Positions 9,863 through 17,619 of a stretch of DNA of 64,000 nt are shown here, piece after piece. This DNA is from Geodermatophilus sp. TF02-6 (GTDB lineage: Bacteria; Actinomycetota; Actinomycetes; Mycobacteriales; Geodermatophilaceae). The DNA is taken from contig NZ_QOHF01000003.1 of the NCBI RefSeq assembly GCF_003319115.1, positions 216,323 through 280,322 of the forward strand, given 5' to 3'. The translations under genes and the position numbers were made by a program. The notes beneath the pieces are model-generated. The model worked only from the letters and a program-made list of their open reading frames with translations, did not search any database and was not told the origin of the DNA. Each line of letters opens with the position of its first letter. Position 1 is the stretch's first letter.

Positions 9863-9883
9863 GCTTGGAGGTTGACTTCAAGC
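9863..9883. promoter_or_regulatory. Orphan MerR-like operator
   Basis: GCTTGGAGGTTGACTTCAAGC is a near-perfect dyad (GCTTGnAG-N5-CTnCAAGC), the form of sites bound by MerR/SoxR-type regulators between stretched -35 and -10 elements. No merR-like gene lies nearby. The site overlaps the stop codon of the IS630 remnant. Confidence 0.35.
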
Positions 9884-10320
9884 CATGGCAGTGATGTAGG
9901 CCGGCTCCCGGTCGGCGAAGAAGCCGCGGACGATGTGCGGCAGGCGTCGCAGCCGGCGCAGCCGGGCGGTGACGACCGCCTTCATCTGCTTGGGTCCTTT
10001 CGGAGCCGCAGGAGCCACGCCGTCGGCCTTGACGTTGTTCCACACCCATTCGTCGGGGTGGAGCTGCCGGGAGTAGGCCGGTAGCCGGTGCAGCCGCAGC
10101 GCCCCGTCCGTTGACCGCACGAAGTCGTCGACGGCCGTGGCGCGGTGCACCGGGTGGCCATCGACGATGACGAACACCGGCCCGCTCCGGTGCTGCCCAG
10201 CGTCGTGCCGCAGCCGGGTGAGGAAGGCGATGAACCCGGCGGCGGTCAACGTGCCGGCGAACAGCGAGAACCGCAGCGCGCCCTGCGCGCTGATCGCGGA
10301 GATCATGTGCAGGGCGAACT
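9878..10320 (-). pseudogene. IS630-family transposase, C-terminal half only
   Basis: Minus-strand residues QFALHMISAISAQGALRF...GPVFVIVDGHPVHRA...LPAYSRQLHPDEWVWNNVK...FFADREPAYITAMA match the second half of an IS630-type DDE transposase. They include the Asp of VIVDGHPVH and the Glu of HPDEWVW. Upstream the frame hits a stop at 10328-10330 and the N-terminal half is missing. The break point coincides with the start of an integrase remnant on the other strand. It is a dead insertion sequence. Confidence 0.85.
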
Positions 10321-10323
10321 GGG

Positions 10324-10464
10324 CTGCTCATCGGCAGCGGCCTCGACGTCAAGGCCGTCCACCACGGGCTCCGGCTCGGCGGCGCCAAGACGACGCTGGA
10401 CACGTGCGGACGCCTGTGGCGCGACAGCTACGAATCCGCGCGGCCGGCGTCGGTGCTGAGCTGG
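10324..10464 (+). pseudogene. Tyrosine-recombinase (phage integrase) C-terminal remnant
   Basis: The plus strand reads LLIGSGLDVKAVHHGLRLGGAKTTLDTCGRLWRDSYESAR. This matches the last catalytic segment of tyrosine recombinases, normally LxxGxxxxxVqxrLgHasxxTTldtYgHLw. The His of the HxxR/LGH region and the nucleophilic Tyr are altered: the expected Tyr codon at 10405-10407 is TGC (Cys). Only about 45 codons remain, so this is the relic of an integrase gene at the island edge next to glnA. Confidence 0.75.
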
Positions 10465-10492
10465 CCGCTCGTGGGGATCGGTTGGGGACCAA

Positions 10493-10529
10493 GCGGGCTG
10501 ACCTGCGGTCAAACCGCAGGTCAGCCCGC
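10493..10529 (-). terminator. Perfect-stem terminator of glnA
   Basis: A 17-bp perfect stem (GCGGGCTGACCTGCGGT and its complement) with a 3-nt loop, ten bases past the glnA stop codon. There is no T run. Confidence 0.85.
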
Positions 10530-10538
10530 CAGCGCAGA

Positions 10539-11972
10539 TCAGATGTCGTAGTACATCGCGAACTCGTGCGGGTGCGGGCGGAGGCGGATCGGGTCGATCT
10601 CGTTCTCCCGCTTGTACTCGATCCACGTCTCGATCAGGTCGGGGGTGAACACCCCACCGTCGATCAAGTACTCGTTGTCGGTCTCGAGGGTGTCGAGGAC
10701 GGCGTCGAGCGAGGCCGGCACCTTCTCGATGCCGAGAGCCTCCTCGGGCGGCAGCTCGTAGAGGTCCTTGTCGACCGGCGCCGGCGGCTCGATCTTGTTC
10801 TTGATGCCGTCGAGGCCGGCCATCATCATCGCCGAGAAGGCGAGGTAGGGGTTGGCCGACGGGTCGGGCACCCGGAACTCGATGCGCTTGGCCTTGGGGC
10901 TGTCGCCGGAGATCGGGATGCGGCAGCAGGCCGAGCGGTTGCGGGCCGAGTACACGAGGTTGATCGGGGCCTCGTAGCCGGGCACCAGGCGGTGGTAGCT
11001 GTTCACCGTCGGGTTGGTGAAGGCCAGCAGCGACGGCGCGTGGGCGAGCAGGCCACCGATGTAGTGGCGGGCGGTGTCGGACAGGCCCGCGTAGCCGGTT
11101 TCGGCGTGGAAGAGCGGCTCGCCGTCCTTCCACAGCGACTGGTGGGTGTGCATGCCCGAGCCGTTGTCACCGAAGAGCGGCTTCGGCATGAAGGTCACGG
11201 TCCTGCCGGCCTGCCAGGCCGTGTTCTTGATGACGTACTTGAACAGCATCAGGCTGTCGGCCGCCCGCAGCAGCGTGTCGAACTTGTAGTTGATCTCGGC
11301 CTGGCCCCCGGTGCCCACCTCGTGGTGCCCGCGCTCGAGCTCGAGCCCGGCGTTGGTCAGGTTGACCATCATCTCCGCGCGCAGGTCGCTGAAGTGGTCG
11401 AACGGCTCGACCGGGAAGTAGCCGCCCTTGGCGCGGGTCTTGTAGCCGAGGTTCGGCCCGCCGTTCGCGCCGGTCAGGGCCCCGCTGTTCCACGACCCCT
11501 CGACCGAGTCGATGTGGTAGTAGCCCTCGTTGATGCCGGTGCTGTGCCGGATCGAGTCGAAGATGTAGAACTCCGCCTCGGGGCCGAAGTACGCGGTGTC
11601 GGCGATGCCGCTGGCGGACAGGTACGCCTCGGCCTTCTTCGCCACGTTGCGCGGGTCGCGGCTGTAGGCCTCCCGCGTGATCGGGTCGTGGATGAAGAAG
11701 TTCATGTTCAGCGTCTTGCGGGCCCGGAACGGGTCGAGGTAGGCGCTGTTGGCGTCGGGCAGCAGCAGCATGTCCGACTCGTTGATCGTCTGGAAACCGC
11801 GGATCGACGAGCCGTCGAAACCGAGCCCGTCGCTGAACGTGTCCTCGCCGAACGTCGACGCCGGGATGGTGAAGTGCTGCATGACGCCGGGCAGGTCGCA
11901 GAAGCGCACGTCGACGAACTCGACGTCGTTGTCGCTGATGTAGGCGGCGACTTCGTCGGGGCTGGTGAACAT
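10539..11972 (-). CDS. glnA: Glutamine synthetase, type I
   Basis: A 477-residue cytoplasmic enzyme that makes glutamine from glutamate, ammonia and ATP. The family blocks are present: [22 protein letters not shown] near residue 52, [63 protein letters not shown] and NRSACCRIP. The adenylylation loop [10 protein letters not shown] places the regulatory Tyr near residue 400, the GSI-beta form controlled by GlnE. The ATG follows GGAGG with good spacing. A four-part GlnR-type box lies just upstream, so transcription should respond to nitrogen. It is the M. tuberculosis glnA1 counterpart by position. Confidence 0.97.
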   Translation of the reverse strand: MFTSPDEVAAYISDNDVEFVDVRFCDLPGVMQHFTIPASTFGEDTFSDGLGFDGSSIRGFQTINESDMLLLPDANSAYLDPFRARKTLNMNFFIHDPITREAYSRDPRNVAKKAEAYLSASGIADTAYFGPEAEFYIFDSIRHSTGINEGYYHIDSVEGSWNSGALTGANGGPNLGYKTRAKGGYFPVEPFDHFSDLRAEMMVNLTNAGLELERGHHEVGTGGQAEINYKFDTLLRAADSLMLFKYVIKNTAWQAGRTVTFMPKPLFGDNGSGMHTHQSLWKDGEPLFHAETGYAGLSDTARHYIGGLLAHAPSLLAFTNPTVNSYHRLVPGYEAPINLVYSARNRSACCRIPISGDSPKAKRIEFRVPDPSANPYLAFSAMMMAGLDGIKNKIEPPAPVDKDLYELPPEEALGIEKVPASLDAVLDTLETDNEYLIDGGVFTPDLIETWIEYKRENEIDPIRLRPHPHEFAMYYDI

Positions 11973-12006
11973 CGATCCTCCGGGAGTGGGCGGACGGCCG
12001 AGCCGA

Positions 12007-12012
12007 AAGCTA
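12007..12012 (-). promoter_or_regulatory. putative -10 of glnA
   Basis: TAGCTT on the minus strand, about 35 nt before the glnA start codon and directly downstream of the GlnR box, which covers the -35 region. Confidence 0.4.
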
Positions 12013-12022
12013 CGTGCGGGGG

Positions 12023-12060
12023 GTTGCCCTCGGGTGTCCCGAGTGTTTCCGACCGGTAAC
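12023..12060 (-). promoter_or_regulatory. GlnR-type box upstream of glnA
   Basis: Read on the minus strand: GTTAC-N6-GAAAC-N6-GACAC-N6-GCAAC. This is the a-b-a-b arrangement with 11-bp spacing described for GlnR sites in actinobacteria (gTnAC-n6-GaAAC repeated). It ends 50 bp before the glnA ATG, just behind the putative -10, a position suited to activation under nitrogen limitation. Confidence 0.75.
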
Positions 12061-12099
12061 AGCGCCCCCGGCGTCTCGCCGGCACGTCTCGACCATCCT

Positions 12100-12262
12100 C
12101 CAGCAGACCCCGTCCTCCCCAGCCCTCACGAGCTCGGGCCGGTGCCCCGGACGGGGCCGGAGCCTCGGCACGGGGCCGGGAGCCTGCGAGGCGGGGGGAG
12201 GATTGGCCCCCTGCAGGGGCCCGCCGCGAGCCTGCGAGCGGTGGGGGGGCAGGGGGTCCCTT
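12100..12262. repeat. Intergenic hairpin repeat (R1), two units
   Basis: This stretch between glnA and the RDD gene holds one CCCCGTCC...GGACGGGGCC unit and one unit of the form GGCCCCCTGCAGGGGCCCG...GCGAGCGGTGGGG...CAGGGGGTCC. The arms can fold into long imperfect hairpins. The rest of the 305-bp gap (11973-12278) contains the glnA regulatory sites and the RDD -10. Confidence 0.7.
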
Positions 12263-12278
12263 CTCTACGCTGACGGTC

Positions 12279-12698
12279 ATGGTCGGCGGAGCACAGCCAC
12301 CCCCTCAGGAGCGCCCCCGCGGCGTCGCACTCGGGCTGCCCGCCGACGGTCCGGGGTCCCTGGCCAGCTTCTCCGGCCGGGTCGGCGCCTTCCTCGTCGA
12401 CGCGCTCGCCGCGGCCCTCGTCGCCGGCCTGTTCACCGCACCCCGGCTGCCCGGCAACTGGAGCCTGGTGTCGTTCGGGCTGGTCACCGTGGTCACCCTC
12501 GTCGCCTTCGGGCAGACCCCGGGCATGCGGCTGCTGGGGCTGCGCCTGGCCCACCCGCGGGCGGGCGCGCGGCTGGCGCTGTGGCGGGCCGTCGTCCGCA
12601 CGGCGCTGCTCATGCTGCTGCTGCCGGCGCTGGTGGTCGACTCCGACGGCCGCGGGCTGCACGACCGGCTGACCGACACCGCCGTCATCCGGTCCTAG
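12279..12698 (+). CDS. RDD-family membrane protein
   Basis: A 139-residue integral membrane protein. The RDD domain (about residues 28-136) starts with FSGRVGAFLVDALAAALV and ends with GLHDRLTDTAVI, with helices at about 36-52, 64-80 and 108-122. Its function is unknown in general; next to glnA it matches the conserved actinobacterial arrangement. A TACGCT hexamer sits 7 nt before the ATG, so the mRNA is probably leaderless. Confidence 0.88.
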   Translation: MVGGAQPPPQERPRGVALGLPADGPGSLASFSGRVGAFLVDALAAALVAGLFTAPRLPGNWSLVSFGLVTVVTLVAFGQTPGMRLLGLRLAHPRAGARLALWRAVVRTALLMLLLPALVVDSDGRGLHDRLTDTAVIRS

Positions 12699-13350
12699 GA
12701 GCCTGCAGCCCCGACTCGATCGCGAACACGACCAGCTGGGCGCGGTCCCGCGCGTGCAGCTTGAGCATCGCCCGGCCGACGTGCGTGCGGACCGTCGCCG
12801 GGCTGACCACGAGCTCCTCGGCGATCTCGTCGTTCGAGCGCCCCGTCGCGACCCAGGCGACGATCTCCCGTTCCCGCTCGGTGAGCTCGCCGATCCCCGG
12901 GCGGGGCGCGCTCCGCCGCGCCGGCGCCGTGGCGAACTGCGCGATCACCCGGCGGGTCACCGAGGGCGACAGCAGCGAGCCGCCGTCGGCCACGACCCGG
13001 ATGGCCCGCAGCAGCTCGGTCGGCTCGCCGTCCTTGAGCACGAACCCGCTGGCGCCGGCGGCCAGCGCCTCGAAGACGTACTCGTCGAGCTCGAAGGTGG
13101 TCAGCACGACCACCCGCACGGCCGCCAGCGCCGGGTCCTCGGTGATCCGGCGCAGCGCGGTCAGCCCGTCCGTGCCGGGCATGCGGACGTCCATGAGGAC
13201 GACGTCCGGCACGGTCGACCGGACCAGGTCCACGCCGGCGGCGCCGTCGGCCGCCTCGCCGACCAGCTCGGTGTCCGGCTCGCTGTCGAGCAGCACCCGC
13301 AGGCCCATGCGCACCAGTGCCTGGTCGTCGACGACCGCCACCCGGATCAC
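12685..13350 (-). CDS. NarL/FixJ-family response regulator
   Basis: A 221-residue protein. The receiver domain begins VIRVAVVDDQALVRMGLRVLL, with the phospho-acceptor Asp at residue 54 (DVVLMDVRMPG) and Lys in FVLKDG. The LuxR-type helix-turn-helix lies at about 150-210 (LTEREREIVAWVATGRSNDEIAEELVVSPATVRTHVGRAMLKL). The GTG start overlaps the TGA of the histidine kinase gene, so kinase and regulator form one operon. Its 3' end overlaps the convergent RDD gene by 14 bp. The likely targets are the ABC exporter genes downstream of 14651. Confidence 0.93.
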   Translation of the reverse strand: MIRVAVVDDQALVRMGLRVLLDSEPDTELVGEAADGAAGVDLVRSTVPDVVLMDVRMPGTDGLTALRRITEDPALAAVRVVVLTTFELDEYVFEALAAGASGFVLKDGEPTELLRAIRVVADGGSLLSPSVTRRVIAQFATAPARRSAPRPGIGELTEREREIVAWVATGRSNDEIAEELVVSPATVRTHVGRAMLKLHARDRAQLVVFAIESGLQAPRTG

Positions 13351-14516
13351 GACGAGTCCCGGCCTGCCGGGGACGCGACGGCGAGAGGCAGCTCCGCCCG
13401 GACGACGAAACCGCCACCGGCCGCGGGCCCGGCGGTGAGCCGGCCGCCGACCGCGGCTGCCCGCCCGCGCATGCCGGCGATCCCGGACCCGGCACCCGGC
13501 CCCCGGGTCGGTGCGGCGGACCCGGAGTCGCGGACCTCGACCGTCAGCCGCCCCTCCGCGCAGCACACCGACACCCGCGCCGGGGCCTGGCCCGCGTGCC
13601 GCAGCACGTTGGTGAGCGACTCCTGCACGATCCGGTAGGCGGCGGCGCCGACCGCGTCGGGCACGCCGGAGCAGGGGTCGACCTCGGCGCGCAGCTCCAA
13701 CCCACCGGCGCGCATGCGGGCCAGCAGCCCGGGCAGGTCGGCCAGCGCCGGGACGGGACGGCGGGCGGCCGCGTCGTCGGCCGACCGCCACCGGTCGAGG
13801 TCGGCGCGCAGCCCGTCGAGCGCCTCGCGGCTGGTCGCCTGGATGGCGGCCAGCAGCTGCCGGGCACGGTCGGTGTCGCGGTCGAGCACGTGCAGGGCGA
13901 CGCCGGCGTGCATCGCCACGACCGCCAGCGCGTGGCCGACGCCGTCGTGCACGTCCTGCGCCATCTGCAGCCGTTCCTCCGAGACGGCCCGGCGGGCCTG
14001 TTCGGCACGGACGCCCGCCTCCGACCGTCGGCGCACCTGCCGGGCGGCGCCGATCGCCGCCACCCCGCCGACCGCCGCCGCCCACCCCGCGCCCCAGGCC
14101 AGGTGGGTCAGCCACCCCTCACCGGGAGCGCGGCCCATCGCGGGAGCCGCGCCCGTGAGCACGACGAACGCACCCGTCCACGCCGCCGCCTGCCGCCACG
14201 GCACCGAGGAGGCGACCGCCCACACCGCCACGGGAGCGCACAGCAGCACCGGACCGTTGGCGTACCCGGCGCCGAGGTAGGCGGTCGTCGCCAGCGCGCA
14301 CACGACCAGCCCGGGCACCGGCGCCCGCCGGCGCAGCACGAGGGCCAGCGCGGCGACGGCGACCAGGACGTAGGCCCAGGTGTCCGGCGGGCGCACCCAG
14401 TCGGGCTGGTCGGCCGACGCGCGAGCCGTGCCGACCAGCCCGACCGCGAGCAGGGGCAGGGCGGGCACCAGGTCCCGCCATCCGGAGGGCGGTGCGGCCG
14501 CGGTCGCGGAGGCCAC
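13347..14516 (-). CDS. Sensor histidine kinase, HisKA_3 type
   Basis: A 389-residue membrane kinase. The N-terminal half has about six hydrophobic segments (residues 15-160) with no large extracellular domain. The dimerisation/phospho-acceptor helix carries His190 (ERLQMAQDVHDGVGHALAVV). The ATPase domain shows YRIVQESLTNVLRHAG (N box) and GSGIAGMRGRAAAVGGRL (G box). It pairs with the NarL-type regulator that overlaps its 3' end. The GTG start is preceded at 6 nt by TAGGGT, suggesting a leaderless mRNA. This class often senses envelope stress or antibiotics and controls a neighbouring ABC exporter. Confidence 0.92.
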   Translation of the reverse strand: MASATAAAPPSGWRDLVPALPLLAVGLVGTARASADQPDWVRPPDTWAYVLVAVAALALVLRRRAPVPGLVVCALATTAYLGAGYANGPVLLCAPVAVWAVASSVPWRQAAAWTGAFVVLTGAAPAMGRAPGEGWLTHLAWGAGWAAAVGGVAAIGAARQVRRRSEAGVRAEQARRAVSEERLQMAQDVHDGVGHALAVVAMHAGVALHVLDRDTDRARQLLAAIQATSREALDGLRADLDRWRSADDAAARRPVPALADLPGLLARMRAGGLELRAEVDPCSGVPDAVGAAAYRIVQESLTNVLRHAGQAPARVSVCCAEGRLTVEVRDSGSAAPTRGPGAGSGIAGMRGRAAAVGGRLTAGPAAGGGFVVRAELPLAVASPAGRDSS

Positions 14517-14650
14517 GCCGCGACCCTAGACGGCGCCGGAGGCCCTCGTCCTCCGCTCCGCAGCGGCCCTCGCGTACGCAGATCCGCGTAGCCGCGGAGC
14601 CGCCCGCCGGCCGACGCGGGAGACCGAGACCGGGCAGGACGCTGCTCGGC

Positions 14651-15559
14651 ATGGACGAGACCGTGGTGACCACCGACTCCCTGACCAAGCGCTTCGGGGA
14701 CCGGTTGGCCGTCGACTCCGTCAGCCTGACCGTGCGGCGCGGCGAGGTCTACGGCTTCCTCGGCCCCAACGGCGCGGGCAAGACCACGACCCTGCGGATG
14801 CTGCTGGGGCTGGTCCGCCCGACCTCGGGCCGGGCTCGCGTGCTGGGTGCGCCGCCGGGCACCCCGGCCGCCGTCGCCGGCACCGGGGCCCTGGTGGAAG
14901 GCCCGGGCTTCTACCCGTACCTGTCGGGCCGCGACAACCTGCGGGTGCTGGCCCGCTACCGCGGCCTGGACGACCGAGCCGTCGACGCCGCGCTCGACCG
15001 GGTGGACCTGGCCGCGCGCGGGCGGGACCGCTTCCGCGCCTACTCCCTGGGCATGAAGCAGCGGCTCGGGGTCGCGGCGGCGCTGCTGGGCGAGCCGGAG
15101 CTGCTGGTCCTCGACGAGCCCACCAACGGGCTCGACCCCGCCGGCATGGCCGACATGCGGGCGCTCGTCGTCGACGTCGCCGCGGGCGGGCAGACCGTGA
15201 TCCTCTCCAGCCACCTGCTCGCCGAGGTCCAGGAGATCTGCGACCGCGTCGGGGTGGTCTCCGACGGCCGGCTGGTGGCCGAGAGCACCGTGGCCGAGCT
15301 GCGCGGGGCGACGGCCGTCCTGGTGCGGGCCGAGCCGCTGGACGCCGCGCTCGCCGTGGCCATGCGGGTCGCCGGCGACGACGCGGTGGCCGTCGTGGGG
15401 GAGGGCCACGACAGCGGGCTGCGGCTGCAGGCCGGCGCCCCGGTGGTGCCCGAGCTCACCCGCGCGCTGGTCGCGGAGGACGTCGACGTGCTGGAGATCC
15501 GGCCGGTCGAGCGGTCGCTGGAGGAGGTCTTCTTCGAGATGACGGAGGTGGCGCGGTGA
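14651..15559 (+). CDS. ABC transporter ATP-binding protein (drug/lipid export type)
   Basis: A 302-residue ATPase with Walker A GPNGAGKTTT (about residues 38-47), signature YSLGMKQRL, Walker B LLVLDEPTNGLDP and switch His in ILSSHLLAEV. It is of the ABC-2/DrrA exporter class. The ATG at 14651 fits the domain start (TDSLTKRFGDRLAVDSVSLTV). Its last codon overlaps the permease GTG. It is divergent from the two-component system, which probably regulates it. Confidence 0.93.
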   Translation: MDETVVTTDSLTKRFGDRLAVDSVSLTVRRGEVYGFLGPNGAGKTTTLRMLLGLVRPTSGRARVLGAPPGTPAAVAGTGALVEGPGFYPYLSGRDNLRVLARYRGLDDRAVDAALDRVDLAARGRDRFRAYSLGMKQRLGVAAALLGEPELLVLDEPTNGLDPAGMADMRALVVDVAAGGQTVILSSHLLAEVQEICDRVGVVSDGRLVAESTVAELRGATAVLVRAEPLDAALAVAMRVAGDDAVAVVGEGHDSGLRLQAGAPVVPELTRALVAEDVDVLEIRPVERSLEEVFFEMTEVAR

Positions 15560-16413
15560 GCGCGCTGTACGCGAGCACGAGAGCCGAGCTGCTGCGCCTG
15601 CGCCGCTGGCCGGCGCTGTGGGTGCTGCTGGGGGTGTGGATCACCCTCAACGTGACCTTCGGGTACGTCTTCGACTACGTCGCCTACCGCCGCGGCGACG
15701 CCTCGCCGATCGGTGACGGCGCCCCGCCCGACGCCCTGCTGGCCGGCCTGCTGCCGGCCGCCGCGCCGGTCACCCTCGTGCAGGGGATGCCGCTGTTCGG
15801 CGGCGCACTGGTGATGATCATGGGGGCGCTCACGGTGGGCAGCGGCTACGGCTGGGGCACGTGGAAGACGGTGCTCACCCAGGGGCCGGGCCGGGGAGCG
15901 GCCTTCGGCGGCACCCTCGTCGCGCTGTCGGTGTTCGTGACCGGACTGGTGCTCGCCTCGGCCCTCGTCGACCTGGGGATCTCGGTCGGGATCGCCGTCC
16001 TGGAAGGGCAGCCGGTCGACCTGCCGGCGGCCGGTGACGCGGTGCAGGCGGTCGGGGCCGGGCTGCTCGTGCTCGGCATGTGGGCCGCGGCGGGCGTGCT
16101 GGTCGGCGTCCTCACCCGCAGCCCCGCGCTGGGGGTCGGGCTCGGACTGGTGTGGGCGCTGGTCGTCGAGACGCTGCTGCGCGGAGTGGTGGGGGTGCTC
16201 CCCGGGATCGCACCGGTGACCGACCACCTGCCGGGCACCGCGGCCGGGTCGCTGGTGGGCGCGCTCGGTGGCGTCGCCGAGGGCACCGGGGACGGTACCC
16301 CGGGGGTGCTCGACGTCCTCGGCGGTGCGACGGCGACCGGGTGGCTGGTCGGCTACCTCGTCGGGTTCGCCGTCCTGGCGCTGCTGCTGGTGCGCCGCCG
16401 CGACGTCAGCTGA
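15556..16413 (+). CDS. ABC-2 type permease
   Basis: A 285-residue membrane protein with six predicted helices: about 17-38, 73-96, 111-140 (ALSVFVTGLVLASALV), 160-182, 187-203 and a last one near 258-280 ending in RRRDVS. The GTG start overlaps the ATPase stop (GTGA), so the two subunits are coupled. The substrate is unknown. It ends just before a long inverted repeat that separates it from the convergent DUF4191 gene. Confidence 0.88.
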   Translation: MSALYASTRAELLRLRRWPALWVLLGVWITLNVTFGYVFDYVAYRRGDASPIGDGAPPDALLAGLLPAAAPVTLVQGMPLFGGALVMIMGALTVGSGYGWGTWKTVLTQGPGRGAAFGGTLVALSVFVTGLVLASALVDLGISVGIAVLEGQPVDLPAAGDAVQAVGAGLLVLGMWAAAGVLVGVLTRSPALGVGLGLVWALVVETLLRGVVGVLPGIAPVTDHLPGTAAGSLVGALGGVAEGTGDGTPGVLDVLGGATATGWLVGYLVGFAVLALLLVRRRDVS

Positions 16414-16421
16414 CCGATGTG

Positions 16422-16480
16422 GGCATGGGAAGCGATACGTGCGTTCTGCCCGCGAGGACGCACGTATCGCTTCCCATGCC
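16422..16480. terminator. 23-bp perfect inverted repeat between convergent genes
   Basis: Arms 16422-16444 and 16458-16480 (GGCATGGGAAGCGATACGTG... and its complement) match over all 23 bases around a 13-nt loop. It lies 9 bp past the permease stop and could end transcription from both sides. The arms are less GC-rich than the other terminators here. Confidence 0.65.
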
Positions 16481-16544
16481 TGGTTCAGCGGCGGCCTGGT
16501 TCAGCGGCGGCCTGGTTCAGCGGCGGCCTGGTTCAGCGGCGGCG
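16481..16544. repeat. 16-bp tandem repeat, four copies, across a stop codon
   Basis: TGGTTCAGCGGCGGCC is repeated at 16481, 16497, 16513 and 16529, the last copy differing only at its final base. Read on the minus strand each unit contains CGCCGCTGA. The fourth copy supplies the last Arg codons and the stop of the DUF4191 gene, and the other three are exact echoes of that 3' end. Confidence 0.9.
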
Positions 16545-17372
16545 GACCTGCCGCTGGCTCACCGACATCTGCCGGCCGCCGGGCAGCGGGCCGCCGGGCA
16601 CCGGCATCCGCGTGCCGCCGAGGGCCGACAGCCGCTTGCGCAGGGCGTTGAGCTCGGCGCCGGAGAGGTTGCGCGGCAGCTTCATGACGTGCGCGCTCAG
16701 CTTGCGCAGGGGCACCTGCCCCTCGCCGTCGCCGACCAGGACGTCGTAGATCGGGGTGTCGCCGGCGACGCGGGCGATCCGCTTCTTCTCCTGGGCCAGC
16801 AGCGGGCGCACCCGGGAGGGCACCCCCTCGCCGACGAGGATCACCCCGGGGCGGCCGAGCACCCGGTGGACGGCGTCCAGCTGGGTGGTGCCGGCGACGC
16901 CGGAGGACACCTGCCAGTCCCCGCGCATGCCCTCGAGCACCCAGGCGGCCGCTCCGGGCTGCCCCTCCACCTGCCGGTAGGCCGAGCCCTGCGCGCGGCG
17001 GCCGAAGACGACGAGCGCGGCGAGCGCCCCGAGGACGACCGCCAGCGGGAGGAAGAGGAACGGCGAGCCGAGCAGGATGCCGACCAGCTCCACGACCGCG
17101 GCCACCGCGACGAAGGCGATGAGCATGAACCAAGGCAGCCTGGGGTCGTTCCTGCGGGTCAGCGAGTAGGCCTGCTTGAGCATGCGGGCCTGGTTGCCGA
17201 CCCGTTTGAGCCGGCCGGCCTTCGGTTCCCCGGTCGTGCCGCGGCCGGCCGCTCGCCCCTTGGCCCCGACGGCGGTCGCCCCGCTCCGGCCGCGTCCCCG
17301 GGCCGGGCGCCGGGTCGCGCCGTCGCCGGTGCCGGACGGCGCGGAGGAGTCGGTGGACCTGCTGCGTGCCAT
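16533..17372 (-). CDS. DUF4191 membrane protein
   Basis: A 279-residue protein: a basic, low-complexity N-terminus (1-50), a region RLKRVGNQARMLKQAYSLTRRNDPRLPW, two adjacent transmembrane helices (about 80-123) and a cytoplasmic domain (GWVLEG-like AAWVLEGMRGDWQVSSGVAGTTQLDAVHRVLGRPGVILVGEG). Position next to lipA matches M. tuberculosis Rv2219 (from memory). Function is not known. TATCCT 7 nt before the ATG suggests a leaderless mRNA. The stop codon lies in a 16-bp tandem repeat. Confidence 0.88.
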   Translation of the reverse strand: MARSRSTDSSAPSGTGDGATRRPARGRGRSGATAVGAKGRAAGRGTTGEPKAGRLKRVGNQARMLKQAYSLTRRNDPRLPWFMLIAFVAVAAVVELVGILLGSPFLFLPLAVVLGALAALVVFGRRAQGSAYRQVEGQPGAAAWVLEGMRGDWQVSSGVAGTTQLDAVHRVLGRPGVILVGEGVPSRVRPLLAQEKKRIARVAGDTPIYDVLVGDGEGQVPLRKLSAHVMKLPRNLSGAELNALRKRLSALGGTRMPVPGGPLPGGRQMSVSQRQVRRR

Positions 17373-17387
17373 GCCCTAGAGGATAGA

Positions 17388-17612
17388 GAAAGGACCCTCC
17401 TGCCCCCCACCGTGGAAGGGCCCCGTCCTCCCCATGAAGGACCCCCTTGCCCCCCACCACTCGCAGGCTGGCCTCGCCCGGAGGCTCAGCCCGAGCTCGC
17501 GAGGGTTGAGAGGGGCGAGGTCCTTCTACCTGCAAGGGGGCCGTCAGGGCTCAGGGCGGGACCCGGGACGGGGCCGCGCCGGGACCCTGCAGGAGGGCCG
17601 TGGCCGACCCCG
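17388..17612. repeat. Intergenic hairpin repeats (R1), several degenerate units
   Basis: The 246-bp gap between lipA and DUF4191 is filled with pieces of the R1 family: GGACCCTCCTGCCCCCCACC, GGCCCCGTCCTCCCC, GGACCCCCTTGCCCCCCACC with CACTCGCAGGCT, and GGGACCCTGCAGGAGGGCC. They appear nested or truncated, as if several copies had inserted into each other. Confidence 0.65.
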
Positions 17613-17619
17613 GCGCCGT

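Noticed and set aside
2470..10464. Island interpreted as a prophage
   Set aside because: Only a short integrase tail is present; there are no capsid, terminase, portal or lysis genes.
10137..12059. Long plus-strand frame opposite glnA
   Set aside because: It is antisense to the well-conserved glutamine synthetase gene and has no domain of its own.
16481..16544. Short regular repeats as a CRISPR array
   Set aside because: The units are directly adjacent with no spacers and only 16 bp long; no cas genes are near.
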